A stretch of DNA of 64,000 nucleotides from Nelumbo lutea (lineage: Eukaryota > Streptophyta > Magnoliopsida > Proteales > Nelumbonaceae): contig JAKGHH010000003.1 of assembly GCA_022828595.1 (NCBI GenBank), positions 60,005,759 to 60,069,758 of the forward strand, read 5' to 3'. Within the stretch, counting starts at the first letter, position 1; every line of letters begins with the position of its first letter. Positions 46,197-57,362 of the stretch are shown here, piece after piece. The notes under the pieces are model-generated. The model searched no databases and was not told where the DNA came from. It saw nothing but the letters and a program-made list of their open reading frames with translations. Made by a program: the position numbers and the translations under genes.

Positions 46197-46885
46197 ACAG
46201 AGAGGCCCTTAATTGGGTGATTAACTTAAATAAGCATAACATAAAAAAGCCCATTAGTTAGAAGGCCCATTAACAACATAAACAAGAACATAAACAAATA
46301 AAAACAGCCTATGGGTCATTTGACCCATTCTCTCTACAATTATTTTTTAAGTGAGAATTAAGAATTTAAGACCCTAACATGGACTTGTTTGGGCTTGCTT
46401 TGAGGGGTGTGGTACAAATGCGGCTCGTAGAATCAGGAATGCAATATGTTTTACATCACTTTAGCTACTTGAAGTAATGCAATTGAAGAAAAAAAGATTT
46501 GTGGGTTTTACGTGCTTGAAAATGCTTTATATGTTTGATTTTATTTTTAAATTTTCATTTGAATACTCTTTACATGTTATGTTTATGTATTTTAATTTTA
46601 GATAATAAGTTTTATAAAACATTTATTTTAAAATTTAAGTTTATACTTTTGTTAACTTTATGTTCAGTATTATTTTTTGTTGCTTTTTTGCATTTTTTGA
46701 TTTTTTGGCTTTTGTTTTGAATTTTCTGACATTTTTTTTTATTTTTTAGCATTTGTTTTTTGTATTTTTGTGTGCCTTTCAAAAAGGCACATGCCTCGCC
46801 TTGCGCCTTGAGCGCAAATTGGCCCTTGCACTTTTAAAACACTGGCTCAACAATAACCTTAGATAACTCTTTTAATCAGTTTGTA

Positions 46886-47948
46886 CTAGGACTGTCAAGA
46901 GGCTCCATAAATCTGCGACCTGATCTGAAGTCTGATCCTACTATCTTGGATTCGGATGAGTTATATGTATGGTCGGGTCAGATTTGGTTGAGGCAGTAAC
47001 ATCTTATTAATAATCGGATCGAATTCAGATGTTACCCATTTTGATCCGATGAAAACCCGAATCTGATTCATATACATTTTATTAATTTTTCATATATGTT
47101 ATTATACATTTATATTTCAAGTTTACTAAAATATCCTAATGTACTTTTGATATTTACGATACAGTGTAATTATTATTTACTCTAAAGGTAACTGGATAAA
47201 TAAGCCCCATTCTATCCCTAAGTCATGTCCCTTTCTCTCTTTCAATTCCGAACTTTGTTTGAGTGTCTCGATCTTGCTGCCATCCCAACCCCCACCCCCC
47301 GTTATTTCTCTTCATTGGTAGAACTACTATGCTTACGTTCCTTGTTAACAGTTTACTCTCCATGTTCTCTTCCTTAGTTTTAATAGAAAGAGGGAGAGAA
47401 AAATGCATAATAGGAAGGATGGAAAATTTCCGATTTGCTGCGGATGGTATTGCAGACAGTGTTAACGGTGGTGCTATGTGCTGTGGCACCTGTGTTTCTA
47501 TTCTCTGTATATCTACATGTTTTACATTCTTCCAAGCTCCCCATGGTGCTTAATCTCCATTACAAAGCTTGCTTTCTTGGTTTCTCCCTCCTTTTTGACT
47601 ACTAAATATCCAGTTCTCTCTTTATTTATTTTTCTTTTCATTGTTTATTTGATTATTTCCCGTTCAATTTCATATATCTAGTTAGGGTTTATAGTTTTTC
47701 TGCAAATTTTGTGGTTTCATCCATTTTGATTTTGCAGGTTATGGCTTTTTTCTTTTTTCTATTGCTTCTAGTTGGCGATGTTGGATTTGGATGAAATCCG
47801 AAATCCAATAAATCTGATTGGATTCGAATTTGAATGTGTTTTTCATACAGCCGATCAGATTTGAATTTGAACTTGGGTGCTGGGTTTTTTTTTTTTTGAG
47901 TTAGACTTAACATAGATTTAGGTACATCTGATCCGATTACAGGCCTAG
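46886..47948. mobile_element. Possible hAT-like element with CTAGGACTGT / ACAGGCCTAG ends
   Basis: Imperfect terminal inverted repeats CTAGGACTGT and ACAGGCCTAG, with subterminal words GATCCGAT / ATCCGATT and GATTCG at both sides. Flanks share TTTGT but no full 8-bp duplication. The interior has no recognised coding. Confidence 0.45.
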
Positions 47949-48269
47949 TTTGTGCACACAAAGGAGGTTTCATTTTCTTTTGTTCGACACCCTGATTGGT
48001 GTTGATGTGTTTGTAGCCATATTTTATGAATAGGAAATGTAGGATTAACTGCATTTTGATATGGCATACATTTGGTAATTGGATTATTTTTAATACTCAT
48101 TTCTCATAAATAATCATTACAGAATACTTTGTTTCAATTTGCTTCTCTGTATATATACACCCGAAAGGATAACTACCAAAACAACAGCAGATGAAACATC
48201 GTTTGCTTACAAACTCTCAACTCCTCACCACCTTAAAACTGAAAAAGGAAAATCTTAACCGATAAGGAT

Positions 48270-49280
48270 AAGAAATTGATCTTGCCATCATGCTCAAACC
48301 AAACAAACCCAAAGTCCCGCTATCCAAGAGCCCAAAAGGAAAAACACACCACTAGCCCCTGCATATTTAAATTTTTTTCCTCTTCCAATGTATCAACAGG
48401 TTCAAAAAGTGGATCATCAGCAGCATCTTGCTCCCTTTTCTTCAACTCCATAAAAGCTTTTCTTGAAAAATCCTCACCTCCCAAGAAAAAATGTCCTGAC
48501 ATTTTACTTGAACTTCTTTGTTGATTACTTTTTCCAATACCATCTTCTCTACTGTCTAACTTGGTTAAAAATCACCTCAACCTCTGCCTCATTGTCTTCA
48601 TACTCTCTCCCTGATTCTTTTCCAAGTTCCAAGTTCCTCCTTGGAATCAACCATCGAGGATTCTGAACTTGGTCCCCTTGATTTTCTATCCAAATGTTGC
48701 TGCACCTGGTCAGGGTTCAAGCATTTTCCTACAGCCTTATAAAATTGGATGTTTGATCCAATTTTGAGCCTTCCACTAGGTACGAAATCAACGCATTTAA
48801 TCCCATTCTTATTTGTCTCCCTTCTCTCCTTATCAAGAAGAATTCCCTGCATCTCCCTTTCTAACGCAGCAACAATATTTCCTCTCTCATTTATTTTGTC
48901 TGGAGCATTCTTTTCAAACTCTAATGTCAGACCACCAACCTGTCTTTGTATTTTGATTCTATCACCAGAATCGAGCACTTCTGGATGAAAAAACTAACCA
49001 TCTTCCACAAAATCCTTATATAGATGGAGATTGATTGCTCTTCTCCATTTCTTTCCTTGGTCACTTCGTCTATTGCCTCTTCAACTTCCATGATACTTTT
49101 ACCATGCTCTCTGCAATGCTGCACCCTTTCTTCTGGTGACTGATTTTTCTTTTCATCTTGCCTTGTATCTTCTGTTTTTGGCTCCAGAGAACATTCTCTA
49201 ATCCCATCCCCTCTCTTTTCTCCACTCCCACTTAGCACCCCAAGATCCTCACCGCAACCGACATCCACACCTGCCAAGGC
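48270..49280 (-). pseudogene. Unidentified coding relic on the minus strand
   Basis: Minus-strand open pieces 48927-49277, 48598-48978 and 48320-48502 overlap or follow one another with shifts, rich in charged residues (for example KINERGNIVAALEREMQGIL, 48880). They resemble a LINE ORF1 linker in composition but no diagnostic motif is present. Function unknown. Confidence 0.35.
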
Positions 49281-49804
49281 TTAAAAAAATCTATGTCTGG
49301 AACAGCATGAGTTTGTATCAGTTTTTGTCAGGTGATTCCTCAGTTTTCTATTACATTTTGATATTTTCCATCAAAGTTTGCTATAGGTTTCTGTATCCTC
49401 AGGCAGTGAGGATATAAAACAACTGCATTCCAAAATCATTAGTGTAACATCAAGTGCACCCTACTTTGATAAGGTTGAAAATTGCAAACTGCTCTTTTGT
49501 AGATTATTATGCAATGGCACACTTAAGGCCAGGCCTGTGTACAGGTGTATGCAATTCTGCTGCTTATGGGACAGGACTTTACTGATAATAGAACCTTCAT
49601 ATGGACAGCAGTACTCAACAAAGATCTTGTGCAAATTCTGTTGTGGGCTGTGATTGGTGGGCCACTAGGCATACCACTATCCTAAAGCATGAGGCTGCCT
49701 GAAAGCAAGGGGTGTAAGTCTCCTAAGCATGTATTTTTTAATTAATAAATAATTAAAAACAAAAAAATAGATTAATAAACTAATATAGTAAATATCCCAA
49801 AAAT

Positions 49805-49945
49805 GGGGAAGGACCTCAATTTTGCTTTACTGGGAAAATGGTTTTGGAGGTTTGGTGAGAAAGAGGAGGGTGATAGCAGCTAAGTATAGGCTCAAAAATT
49901 CTGTCTGGGTTCTGGGGGAGTCAAACCAATCATATGGTTGCTCTG
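49805..49945 (+). pseudogene. LINE D, left fragment
   Basis: Reads ALLGKWFWRFGEKEEG and then, frame-shifted, a VIAAKYRLKNSVW-like segment, which matches the LINE block after RT (compare ALLGKWLWRWPLEQERL in LINE C, 17810). It stops exactly where the C6 LTR begins; the right part is probably 60780-61260. Confidence 0.6.
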
Positions 49946-50233
49946 TGTTCCAACTTTAAGAAAGTAAGAAAAGGTGAGGAAAAGGATAGAAGAATGAAAG
50001 AGAAGAAGATAGGAAGAAAGGGAAGGAAAAGAGAAGAAAAGGAGAAGAAAAGGGAAGACTAGAAAGGAGAAATCTGTTCACTTCTCCTTACTGTCGACCC
50101 AAGTTGTATTAGTATTCTACTAAGGCTGAAATGACTACAATACCCTTAGAAAAGTTACAGAAGATATAAGAGAGAAAGAATAACATGAAAAAGACAACAC
50201 TGCCCCTGTTAACTACTTCTAACAATTCTAACA
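49946..50233 (-). repeat. 3' LTR of copia C6
   Basis: 288 bp; on the minus strand starts TGTTAGAATTGTTAGAAG. Includes a long purine-rich stretch (49975-50065) also present at 60160-60262. Confidence 0.85.
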
Positions 50234-51748
50234 CTCCCCCTCGAGCTGGAGTATATATATATCATAAAGTTCTAGCTTGTTACAAATATAGTCCATCATT
50301 GAGTGACCCACACTTTTAGTAAAAATATCAGCTACTTGGTCTTCAGATTTAACATTGGAAGTAACAACCTCTCCACTTGTCACTTTCTCTCTCACAAAAT
50401 GGTAATCAACTACAATGTGTTTAGTCCTTTCATGAAACACTAGATTAGAGGCAATATGTGTTGCAACTTGATTGTCACAAAACAATTTAATGGGTTGACA
50501 AATTGTGATATTTATCTCTCGAAGAAGATGCTTCAACTAGACTAACTCACAGGTAGCATGGGCCATTGCCCTGTTTTCTGCTCCAGCGCTACTCCTAGCA
50601 ATCATGTTCTGCTTCTTGCTCTTCCAAGTAATGAGATTTCTGCGCAAAAAAGTACAATAACCTTTAGTAGACTTCCCGTCCATCGGAGACCGTACTCAAT
50701 CTGCATTTGAGTACCCTACCAGAGACATATCTCCCCCTTTCTTATACAAAAGCCCTCAACCAAGAGCACCCTTTAGATACTTTAGAACCCTCATAACACC
50801 ATCCCAATGAGCAATTGTTGGATTCTGCATAAATTGACTGAGGACTCCAACACTAAAGGAGATGTTATGCCTAGTGATGGTAAGATAGATCAACTTGCCT
50901 ACTAGTCTCCAATACCTTGTAGGGCCTTCTAATGGCTCCCCTTGACTATCAGTCATCTTCACATTGGGATCCATGGGAGCTTCAACTGGCTTGGATCCTA
51001 ACAACCCAGTTTCATCCAACATATCTAAAGCATACTTTCTTTGGGATAGAAAGATTCCCTACTTCGATCGAGCTACCTCAATTCCAAGAAAGTACTTCAA
51101 GGTTCCTAGATCTTTAGTTTGAAAGTGTTGTTGTAGGAATTGTTTCAATTCATCAATTCCATGTGTATCATTGCTAGTGAGAACAATATCATCAACATGC
51201 ACTGCTAGAATGATCTTCCCAGATGACGAGCCTGTACTAAACACAGAGTGATCAACATTGCATTGTTTCAATTTCAAAATCTTGCACCACACTACTAAAA
51301 CAATCGAACCATGCCCGCGGTGATTGCTTCAGCCCATAGATAGCCTTCTTTAATTGACACACCTTTCCTGACTCCCCTTGAGCAACATACCCAAGAGGTT
51401 GCACCATATATACCAACTCTTGAAGATCACCATGGAGAAACACATTTTTGACATCTAGCTGAAATAGAGGCCAACCAAAGTGGGCAGCTAAAGAAATGAG
51501 CACTCGTACAAAACCTATTTTAGCCACAGGAGGGAAGGTTTCTGAATAGTCCACACCATAGGTCTAAGTATACCCCTTTGCAACAAGTCGAGCGTTGAAC
51601 TACTCAATACTACCATCTTGATGGTGTTTAATTGTATATACCCATTGACAACCAACGGCTTGCTTCCCAGGTGGTAAGGAAGTGAGATCCCAAGTATTAT
51701 TGGACTGAAGAGCATGAAATAGGGTAAACTCTCAAAGAAGGTAACATT
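50228..51748 (-). pseudogene. C6 RT and RNase H pseudogene
   Basis: Minus-strand pieces: VKNVFLHGDLQELVYM and AIYGLKQSPRAWFDCF (about 51480-51300), then the RT active site as HVDD instead of YVDD (about 51200), KYFLGIEVARSK, and RNase H with IKLFCDNQVATHIASN (about 50480). The frame changes at least four times. The linker before RT is shortened at about 51720. Confidence 0.85.
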
Positions 51749-51753
51749 CGGAG

Positions 51754-52038
51754 TGTTAGAATGCTCGAGTCAGGGGTATTTTGGTCATTCTGGTGTATCT
51801 TCTTGACTGTGAAAGGTCTATTGTATCTGAGTTTAAGTTACGTGTCCCATCTTCTATGAGGGACAAAATTGTCTTTCTTGTAATTCTAAGTTTTATGAAT
51901 AAAATTCAGGTGGGTCGGTTAGGAGAGTGATTTTCACATTCTCTTTAGTCTGGCCGAACACTCTTCTTCTTCTCTCCTTCTTTCTCTTTTCTTTTTTCTT
52001 CTCTACTTTGACCTAGAATCAACTAGGGTTTATTCACA
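51754..52038 (+). repeat. 5' LTR of copia C5
   Basis: 285 bp, TGTTAGAATGCTCGAGTC to TTTATTCACA. By eye about 13 substitutions separate it from the 3' LTR (near 4.5 percent), many being transitions. Confidence 0.92.
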
Positions 52039-52559
52039 TGGTATCAGAGCTGTAAGGTCGTATCCTCACTTCTTTCTTGCTGTTGTTCTCTTTTTGGGTT
52101 CACCGCCAACCTTCACAGTCATCTTCTTCTTTTCCGACTGACCTGAGTGGAGGTTCGATAAGGGGCTGAAAAGGAGTTGTCCTTTTGTGGGCCTGGAGGT
52201 GAGAATGCCTCTGGTCGTTGCTGTGGTGGTTGTTGGAGTGGTATATTAAACCCTCTATTCAGTATCGAAGAGGGCTGAATGTGGACAGGTATGAACACTA
52301 CTGTTGCTGGTCCAAGTAAGGGACTGTGAATGTTTTCTTTCTGCTTCAAAAGTTGGTTGTGGTGATGCTCGGTGTGACCGATATGCATTTCAGTTGTGTT
52401 CCTCTGCATTTCCCTTCATATGTATGCTGAAAGAAGAGTTGTCGACTGCTGAAGTTCACAACAGCAGTAGATTGGTGGTGGTTGTGTCGTGGTGATTGGT
52501 GTATCTATGTTTCTAAATATTTAAAAGTTGATCTCCTGGACCTTGTGTGTAATCAGTTC

Positions 52560-52775
52560 TGCAGTGTGCAGCCCAAGTGTTTGATGTGAAGACTGAGTGA
52601 TTTCAGCCTTAGTGTGTTGATGGTGAATGGTTTTGCAGTGTGCAGCCCAGGTGTTTGATGTGAAGACTGAGAGATTTCAGCCTTAGTGTGTTGATGGTGA
52701 ATGGTTTTGCAGTGTGCAGCCCAGGTGTTTGATGTGAAAACTGAGTGATTTCAGCCTTAGTGTGTGGTGTGTGGT
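52560..52775 (+). repeat. 74-bp tandem repeat, three copies, in the C5 leader
   Basis: Copies start at 52560, 52634 and 52708, each TGCAGTGTGCAGCCCA... followed by TTTGATGTGAA and ATTTCAGCCTTAGTGTG, nearly identical. It lies between the primer site and the gag ATG (52882). Confidence 0.92.
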
Positions 52776-52881
52776 GTGTAATGTGTATTTAAAGAAGCTG
52801 GAGTTAGTGGTGTTATAAGTGAGATAAGCCTTGTGAAAGAGTGTGAGGTTGTGCTGTGTATTTGAAGGTGAAATATTTAAG

Positions 52882-53757
52882 ATGGCTTCATTTGAAAATG
52901 GGAATGATAACAAAACAGGTGCCATGCTTTCTCCAGACTATCTAAGTGTTCAAATGACATCCATCAAGTTGAATGGTGAGAATTATGTACCATGGGCAAA
53001 ATCTATGGAGGTGTTCTTGAAGGCCAAGAGGAAGATAAAACATGTAAGAGAGGAGAAACCTTCCTCTGATTCCCCTGGGTTCAGTGACTAGGAACAAGAA
53101 GATGGACAGATAATGACATGGTTCTGGAACAGCATGGAACCAAAGATTAGTGTGAACTTCATGTTCCTAGACACATCTAAGGAAATCTGGGATCATGCTA
53201 AGAAGTTGTACTCTGGACAAGACAATACAACTAGGGTGTATCAGTTATACCAAGAGTACTTCAATTTGAAGCAAGGGAGTCAAAGCTTGGAAGAGTACTA
53301 TGCAAGTTTGAGGAACATTCGTAATGAGCTCAATGTGTATCACCCTCTAACATCAGATGTCCAGGTCCAACAACAGCAACGTGAACAGCTTGATGTGACT
53401 AGGTTTCTTGTGGGCTTGAAGGCTGAGTATGATCCCGTTAGAGCACAGATATTGTGGGCTTGAAGGCTGAGTATGATCCCGGTGGAACATTCTTCCTTTT
53501 CTGATAGATCTGGTTTGGTAGTGACTAAAGGGAGTGGTCGTGGAAGTAAAAGTGGTGGTGGCAGCAGTGGCCCTCCAAGCAACCGTGGTGGACACATGTT
53601 TAACCGGGCTAGTGGCCGGACTGGAGGCCGAGATTCAAGGGGAGGCCGTGGAAAAGGAAGGAGTAATGCTCAGAGAAAATGTACACATTGTGGCTTAGAG
53701 GGGCACACAGTTAATTTCTGTTATGATTCGCATGGTCCACCCAACACTTGAACTAAC
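52882..53757 (+). pseudogene. C5 gag pseudogene
   Basis: ATG at 52882 (MASFENGNDNKTGAML). Gag signature KLNGENYVPWAKSMEVFLK; TAG at 53089-53091; MTWFWNSMEPKISVNFMF continues in the next open piece. A duplicated GGCTTGAAGGCTGAGTATG (53415 and 53458) shifts the frame. An intact zinc knuckle CTHCGLEGHTVNFC lies at about 53682. A TGA at 53749 ends the piece. Confidence 0.88.
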
Positions 53758-53847
53758 CATGCTACATCTAAGAGTAGTAGCACAATTACTGAAAGCCAAC
53801 AAACTGCCCCAACCCCCTCCACACCCGCTTGTGCTTCCGGGCAGGAA

Positions 53848-56800
53848 ATGGTGAGTGTACCACGGGCAGTATATGAGCAGTTCCTTCAAACATCTCAGCA
53901 GAACACAACTAAACTTGCCCATTCAGGTATAACTTGCTTAGCTTCCAAAGCCTCACCCTGGATCATTGATTCCGGAGCCTCGGACCATATGTCTAAGACT
54001 CTTGATGTATTTTCTTCCCTTTCTCGCTCCTCATCTCAGACAGTTGCACTTGCTAATGGTTCTACATCTCCTATTTGTGGTGTTGGTGATGTTGATCTCT
54101 CGTCCTTATCTTTAGCATCTGTTTTATATGTTCCTAATTCCCTTTTAACCATATGTCTGTTAGCAGATTAACCAGATCCCTTAATTGTTCTGTAACATTC
54201 TATCCTTCTTCTTGTGTGTTTCAGGATCTCAAGACGGGGAGGAAGATTGGTGGAGGGCATGAAGCAGGTGGTTTGTATTACCTTGATGGTGGTGGCCCCC
54301 CAGTGGCTTTTTAGTCGTCTCTTACTCCTCTCCAATGGCACTACAGACTTAGTCATCCCTCTCTCAAGGCTTTGAAGCTGCTAGTTACTTCCTTGAGTCA
54401 TCTTTCATCATTAGATTGTGAGTCATGTCAGTTGGGAAAACATCATCGAGTCTCATTTAGTCCAAGAATTGATAGTCGTGTCTTAAGTCCTTTTGCTTTA
54501 GTTCATTCTGATGTATGGGGTCCAGTTAAAGTGGTGTCATACAATGGGTTTAAGTATTTTGCAATCTTTGTTGATGACTTTTCAAGGATGACATGGATCT
54601 ATCTTATGAAAGACCGTAGTGAATTGTTCTCTATTTTTCAGAAATTTCATGCTGAAATACACACTCAATTTGGTGTTCATATGAAAATACTTCGCTCCGA
54701 TAATGCCAAAGAATACATCTCCTCACCATTTCAGCAATACCTAGAACATCATGGAATAATTCATCAAACTTCTTGTGCCTACACCCCACAACAAAACGGT
54801 GTAGCTGAACGGAAAAATAGACATCTTCTTGAAACTGCTCAGTCCTTGATGATCAATATGCATGTCCCAAAGCATTTTTGGAGTGATGATGTTCTTACAT
54901 CTTGTTTTCTGATAAATCGGATGCCCATGTCAATCCTTGGAAGTCAATCCCCTTTCTCCGTGTTGTTTCCCACTTTGTCTCCATTTCCTCTCACCCCAAG
55001 AGTCTTTGGCTGTGTTTGTTTTGTTTCAACACTTGGGGCCTGGAGTAGACAAGCTAGATGCTCGAGCTATGAAGTGTATTTTTCTTGGCTAATCGAGGAC
55101 TCAGAAAGTGTATGTGTTATAACCCAAAATTTCATAAATCGTTTGTGTGCTCTGATGTCACCCTCTTTGAATCAGTTCCATTTTTCTTAGATGTCGGGGT
55201 CTCTTCTTCTCCCTCTGTGGTTCCTCTTCCTATACCGGTTGTGGGCCCTCTTCCCATAGCTCCCATTCCTACTGCAGATGCACATCCTATGCCTGTTACT
55301 ACAGAGAGGCCGCCAATTACTCAAGTGTATACTCACAGAAGTGCTTCGGCTCCTCCTCCACTTCAGCACCTGTCAACAGATCCTACTACTGCTCCTTCTC
55401 CCTTAGATCTTGATCTCCCTAATGCTTTGCAGAAAGGTAAGCGTACTTGTACTTCTCATCCCATTTCGGACTATGTTTCCACTGCTCACCTTTCTACTTC
55501 TCATTGCAAGTTTATATCATTACTCTCATCGGTCCCCATTCCCAAGACTGTACAGGAAGCCCTTACCTCCCCAGGGTGGCGGCAAGCCATGTAAGAAGAA
55601 CTCTCTGCTTTACAACATAATCACACGTGGGAACTCACCACCCTTCCTCCTGGTAAGCACACTGTTGGGTGTAAATGGGTCTATACAGTGAAGCATCTTC
55701 CTGATGGCAGTGTGGAACGATTGAAGGCACGGTTAGTGGCCAAGGGCTATTCTCAGTTATATGATGTGGACTATATGGAGACATTCTCTCTTGTGGCTAA
55801 AATTGGTTCAGTTCGGGTGTTGATCTCATTAGCTGCTATGTATGATTGGCCTCTTGTACAACTTGACATAAAGAATGCCTTCCTACATGGTGATCTTGTT
55901 GAGGAGGTGTATATGGAGCAATCACCAGGGTTTGTTGCTCAGGGGGAGGCTAGTAAGGTGTGCAGGCTCAAAAAGGCAATTTATGGACTGAAACAATCTC
56001 CACGTGCATGGTTTGGCAGGTTCAGTGAAGTGGTGAAGGCCTTTGGGATGAAAGTGTCAGGTTGATCATTCTGTGTTCAGCTATAACTCAAAGGATGGGA
56101 AAATCTTGCTAGTCGTGTATGTGGATGATATTGTCATAATTGGAAGTTACAGGAATGGAATTGACAGGCTGAAAAAATTCTTACAGGACCACTTCAATAC
56201 GAAAGATCTGGGGAAGCTAAAGTATTTCCTAGGAATAGAGGTTGCGAGGTCAAAACAGGGGATCAACCTATGTCAGAGAAAATATGTTCTTGATCTACTT
56301 GAAGAAACCGGGTTGTTAGGTGCTAAACCAGTAGAGACTCCTATGGAACTCAATGACAAGTGTGGATGCAGGTGAAGAGTTTGATGATCCTGGAAGATAC
56401 CGGAGGTTAGTGGGAAAGTTGAACTACCTGACCATCACCCGACCAGATATATCATTTGCTGTGAGTGTGGTGAGTCAGTTTATGCAACATCCCCGGGTTC
56501 CTCATTGGGAAGCTGTTCTGTGAATTGTTAGGTACCTAAAGGGTGCTCCAGGTCGTGGTTTGTTATACCAAAAGGGAGGAACTCTTGAGATAGTAGGGTA
56601 CACAGATGCTGACTAGGCTGGCTCTATGTCAGACAGGCGGTCAACCACAGGGTATTGTACCTTCCTGGGTGGAAATCTTATAACTTGGAAGAGCAAGAAG
56701 CAAACAGTGGTGGCAAGAAGTAGAGTACAGGGCTATGGCCCACACCACATGTGAACTAGTATGGCTGAAGAACTTACTACAGGAGATGGGTTTCTCAATT

Positions 56801-57058
56801 GACAAACCCATGAAACTATACAGTGATAACCAATCTGTTGTTCGCATCTCATCAAATCCCGTCTTCCATGAAAGAACTAAACATATTGAGGTGGATTGTC
56901 ACTTTGTGAGAGAGAAAGTGATTAGTGGGGTAATAACTACATCTCATGTGAGCTTAGGAAATCAGTGGGCAGATCTCTTCACAAAAGGATTGTCTCGAGG
57001 AAGAATAGATTACATTTGTAACAAGCTGGGACTATATGATATATACTCTCCAGCTTGA
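53848..57058 (+). pseudogene. C5 pol pseudogene
   Basis: Protease WIIDSGASDHM is intact (53960). A frameshift near 54150 and a TAG near 54313 break the pre-integrase region. Integrase 54372-55190 keeps SDVWGP, RSDNAKEY and AERKNRH (DD35E residues intact). A shift occurs near 55050-55190 and a TAG at 55592. RT 55688-56375 has GLKQSPRAWFGRF and YVDD (56116), split by a 1-2 base shift near 56055. RNase H continues 56440-57058 with further breaks. Confidence 0.9.
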
Positions 57059-57065
57059 GGGGGAG

Positions 57066-57357
57066 TGTTAGAATGCTTGAGTTAGGGGTATTTTGGTCAT
57101 TCTGGTGTATCTTCTTGAATGTGAAAGGTCTATTGTATCTGAGTTTAAGTTATTTGTCCCATCTTCTATGAGGGACAAAATTATCTTTCTTGTAACTCTA
57201 AGTTTTATGAATAAAATTCAAGTGGGTCGGCTAGGACAATGATTTTCACATTCTTTCTAGTCTGGCCGAACACTCTTCTTCTTCTCTCCTTCTTTCTCTT
57301 TTTTTTCTTCTTTCTTCTTCTCTACTTTGACCTAGAATCAACTAGGGTTTATTCACA
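57066..57357 (+). repeat. 3' LTR of copia C5
   Basis: 292 bp, TGTTAGAATGCTTGAGTT to TTTATTCACA; a few bases longer than the 5' LTR in the CTTCTTT tract. The copy carries AATAAAATTC (57211), a potential polyadenylation signal in sense to the host gene. Confidence 0.92.
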
Positions 57358-57362
57358 CGGAG

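Larger units (their letters stand above)
36464..46338 (-). mobile_element. Ty1/copia retrotransposon C3 (minus strand), its 5' LTR split by two insertions
   Basis: The 3' LTR is at 36464-36787. The 5' LTR starts at 41483 and is continued, after a LINE tail and copia C4, by 46197-46338. A primer-site variant TGCTCTAGTACCA (41469-41481) abuts it. Coding is on the minus strand between 36887 and 41165 with frameshifts. Related in protein to C1. No clear 5-bp duplication at its borders in the hAT-like element. Confidence 0.88.
36297..46844. mobile_element. hAT-like element split by 9.9 kb of nested copia and LINE insertions
   Basis: The left part (36297-36463, starting CTGTGATTTAAAAAGG) and right part (46339-46844, ending TTTTAAAACACTG) are flanked by a perfect 8-bp duplication GCTCAACA (36289-36296 and 46845-46852). 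Joined, they align in reverse with the 619-bp element at 11544-12162, including the interior AATATCTTCTTAAAAGGC and TGAGAATTAAGAATTTAAG blocks. No transposase. Confidence 0.88.
51754..57357 (+). mobile_element. Ty1/copia retrotransposon C5 (+ strand), complete with LTRs and target duplication
   Basis: 5.6 kb, with LTRs 51754-52038 and 57066-57357, a consensus primer site TGGTATCAGAGC (52039-52050), a purine tract GAGGGGGAG (57057-57065) and a perfect 5-bp duplication CGGAG (51749-51753 and 57358-57362) of C6 sequence. Same family as C4. Sense to the host gene. Gag and pol carry several stops and shifts. Confidence 0.94.

Noticed and set aside
52560..52775. CRISPR-like array
   Set aside because: Direct tandem units without spacers, in a plant retrotransposon leader.
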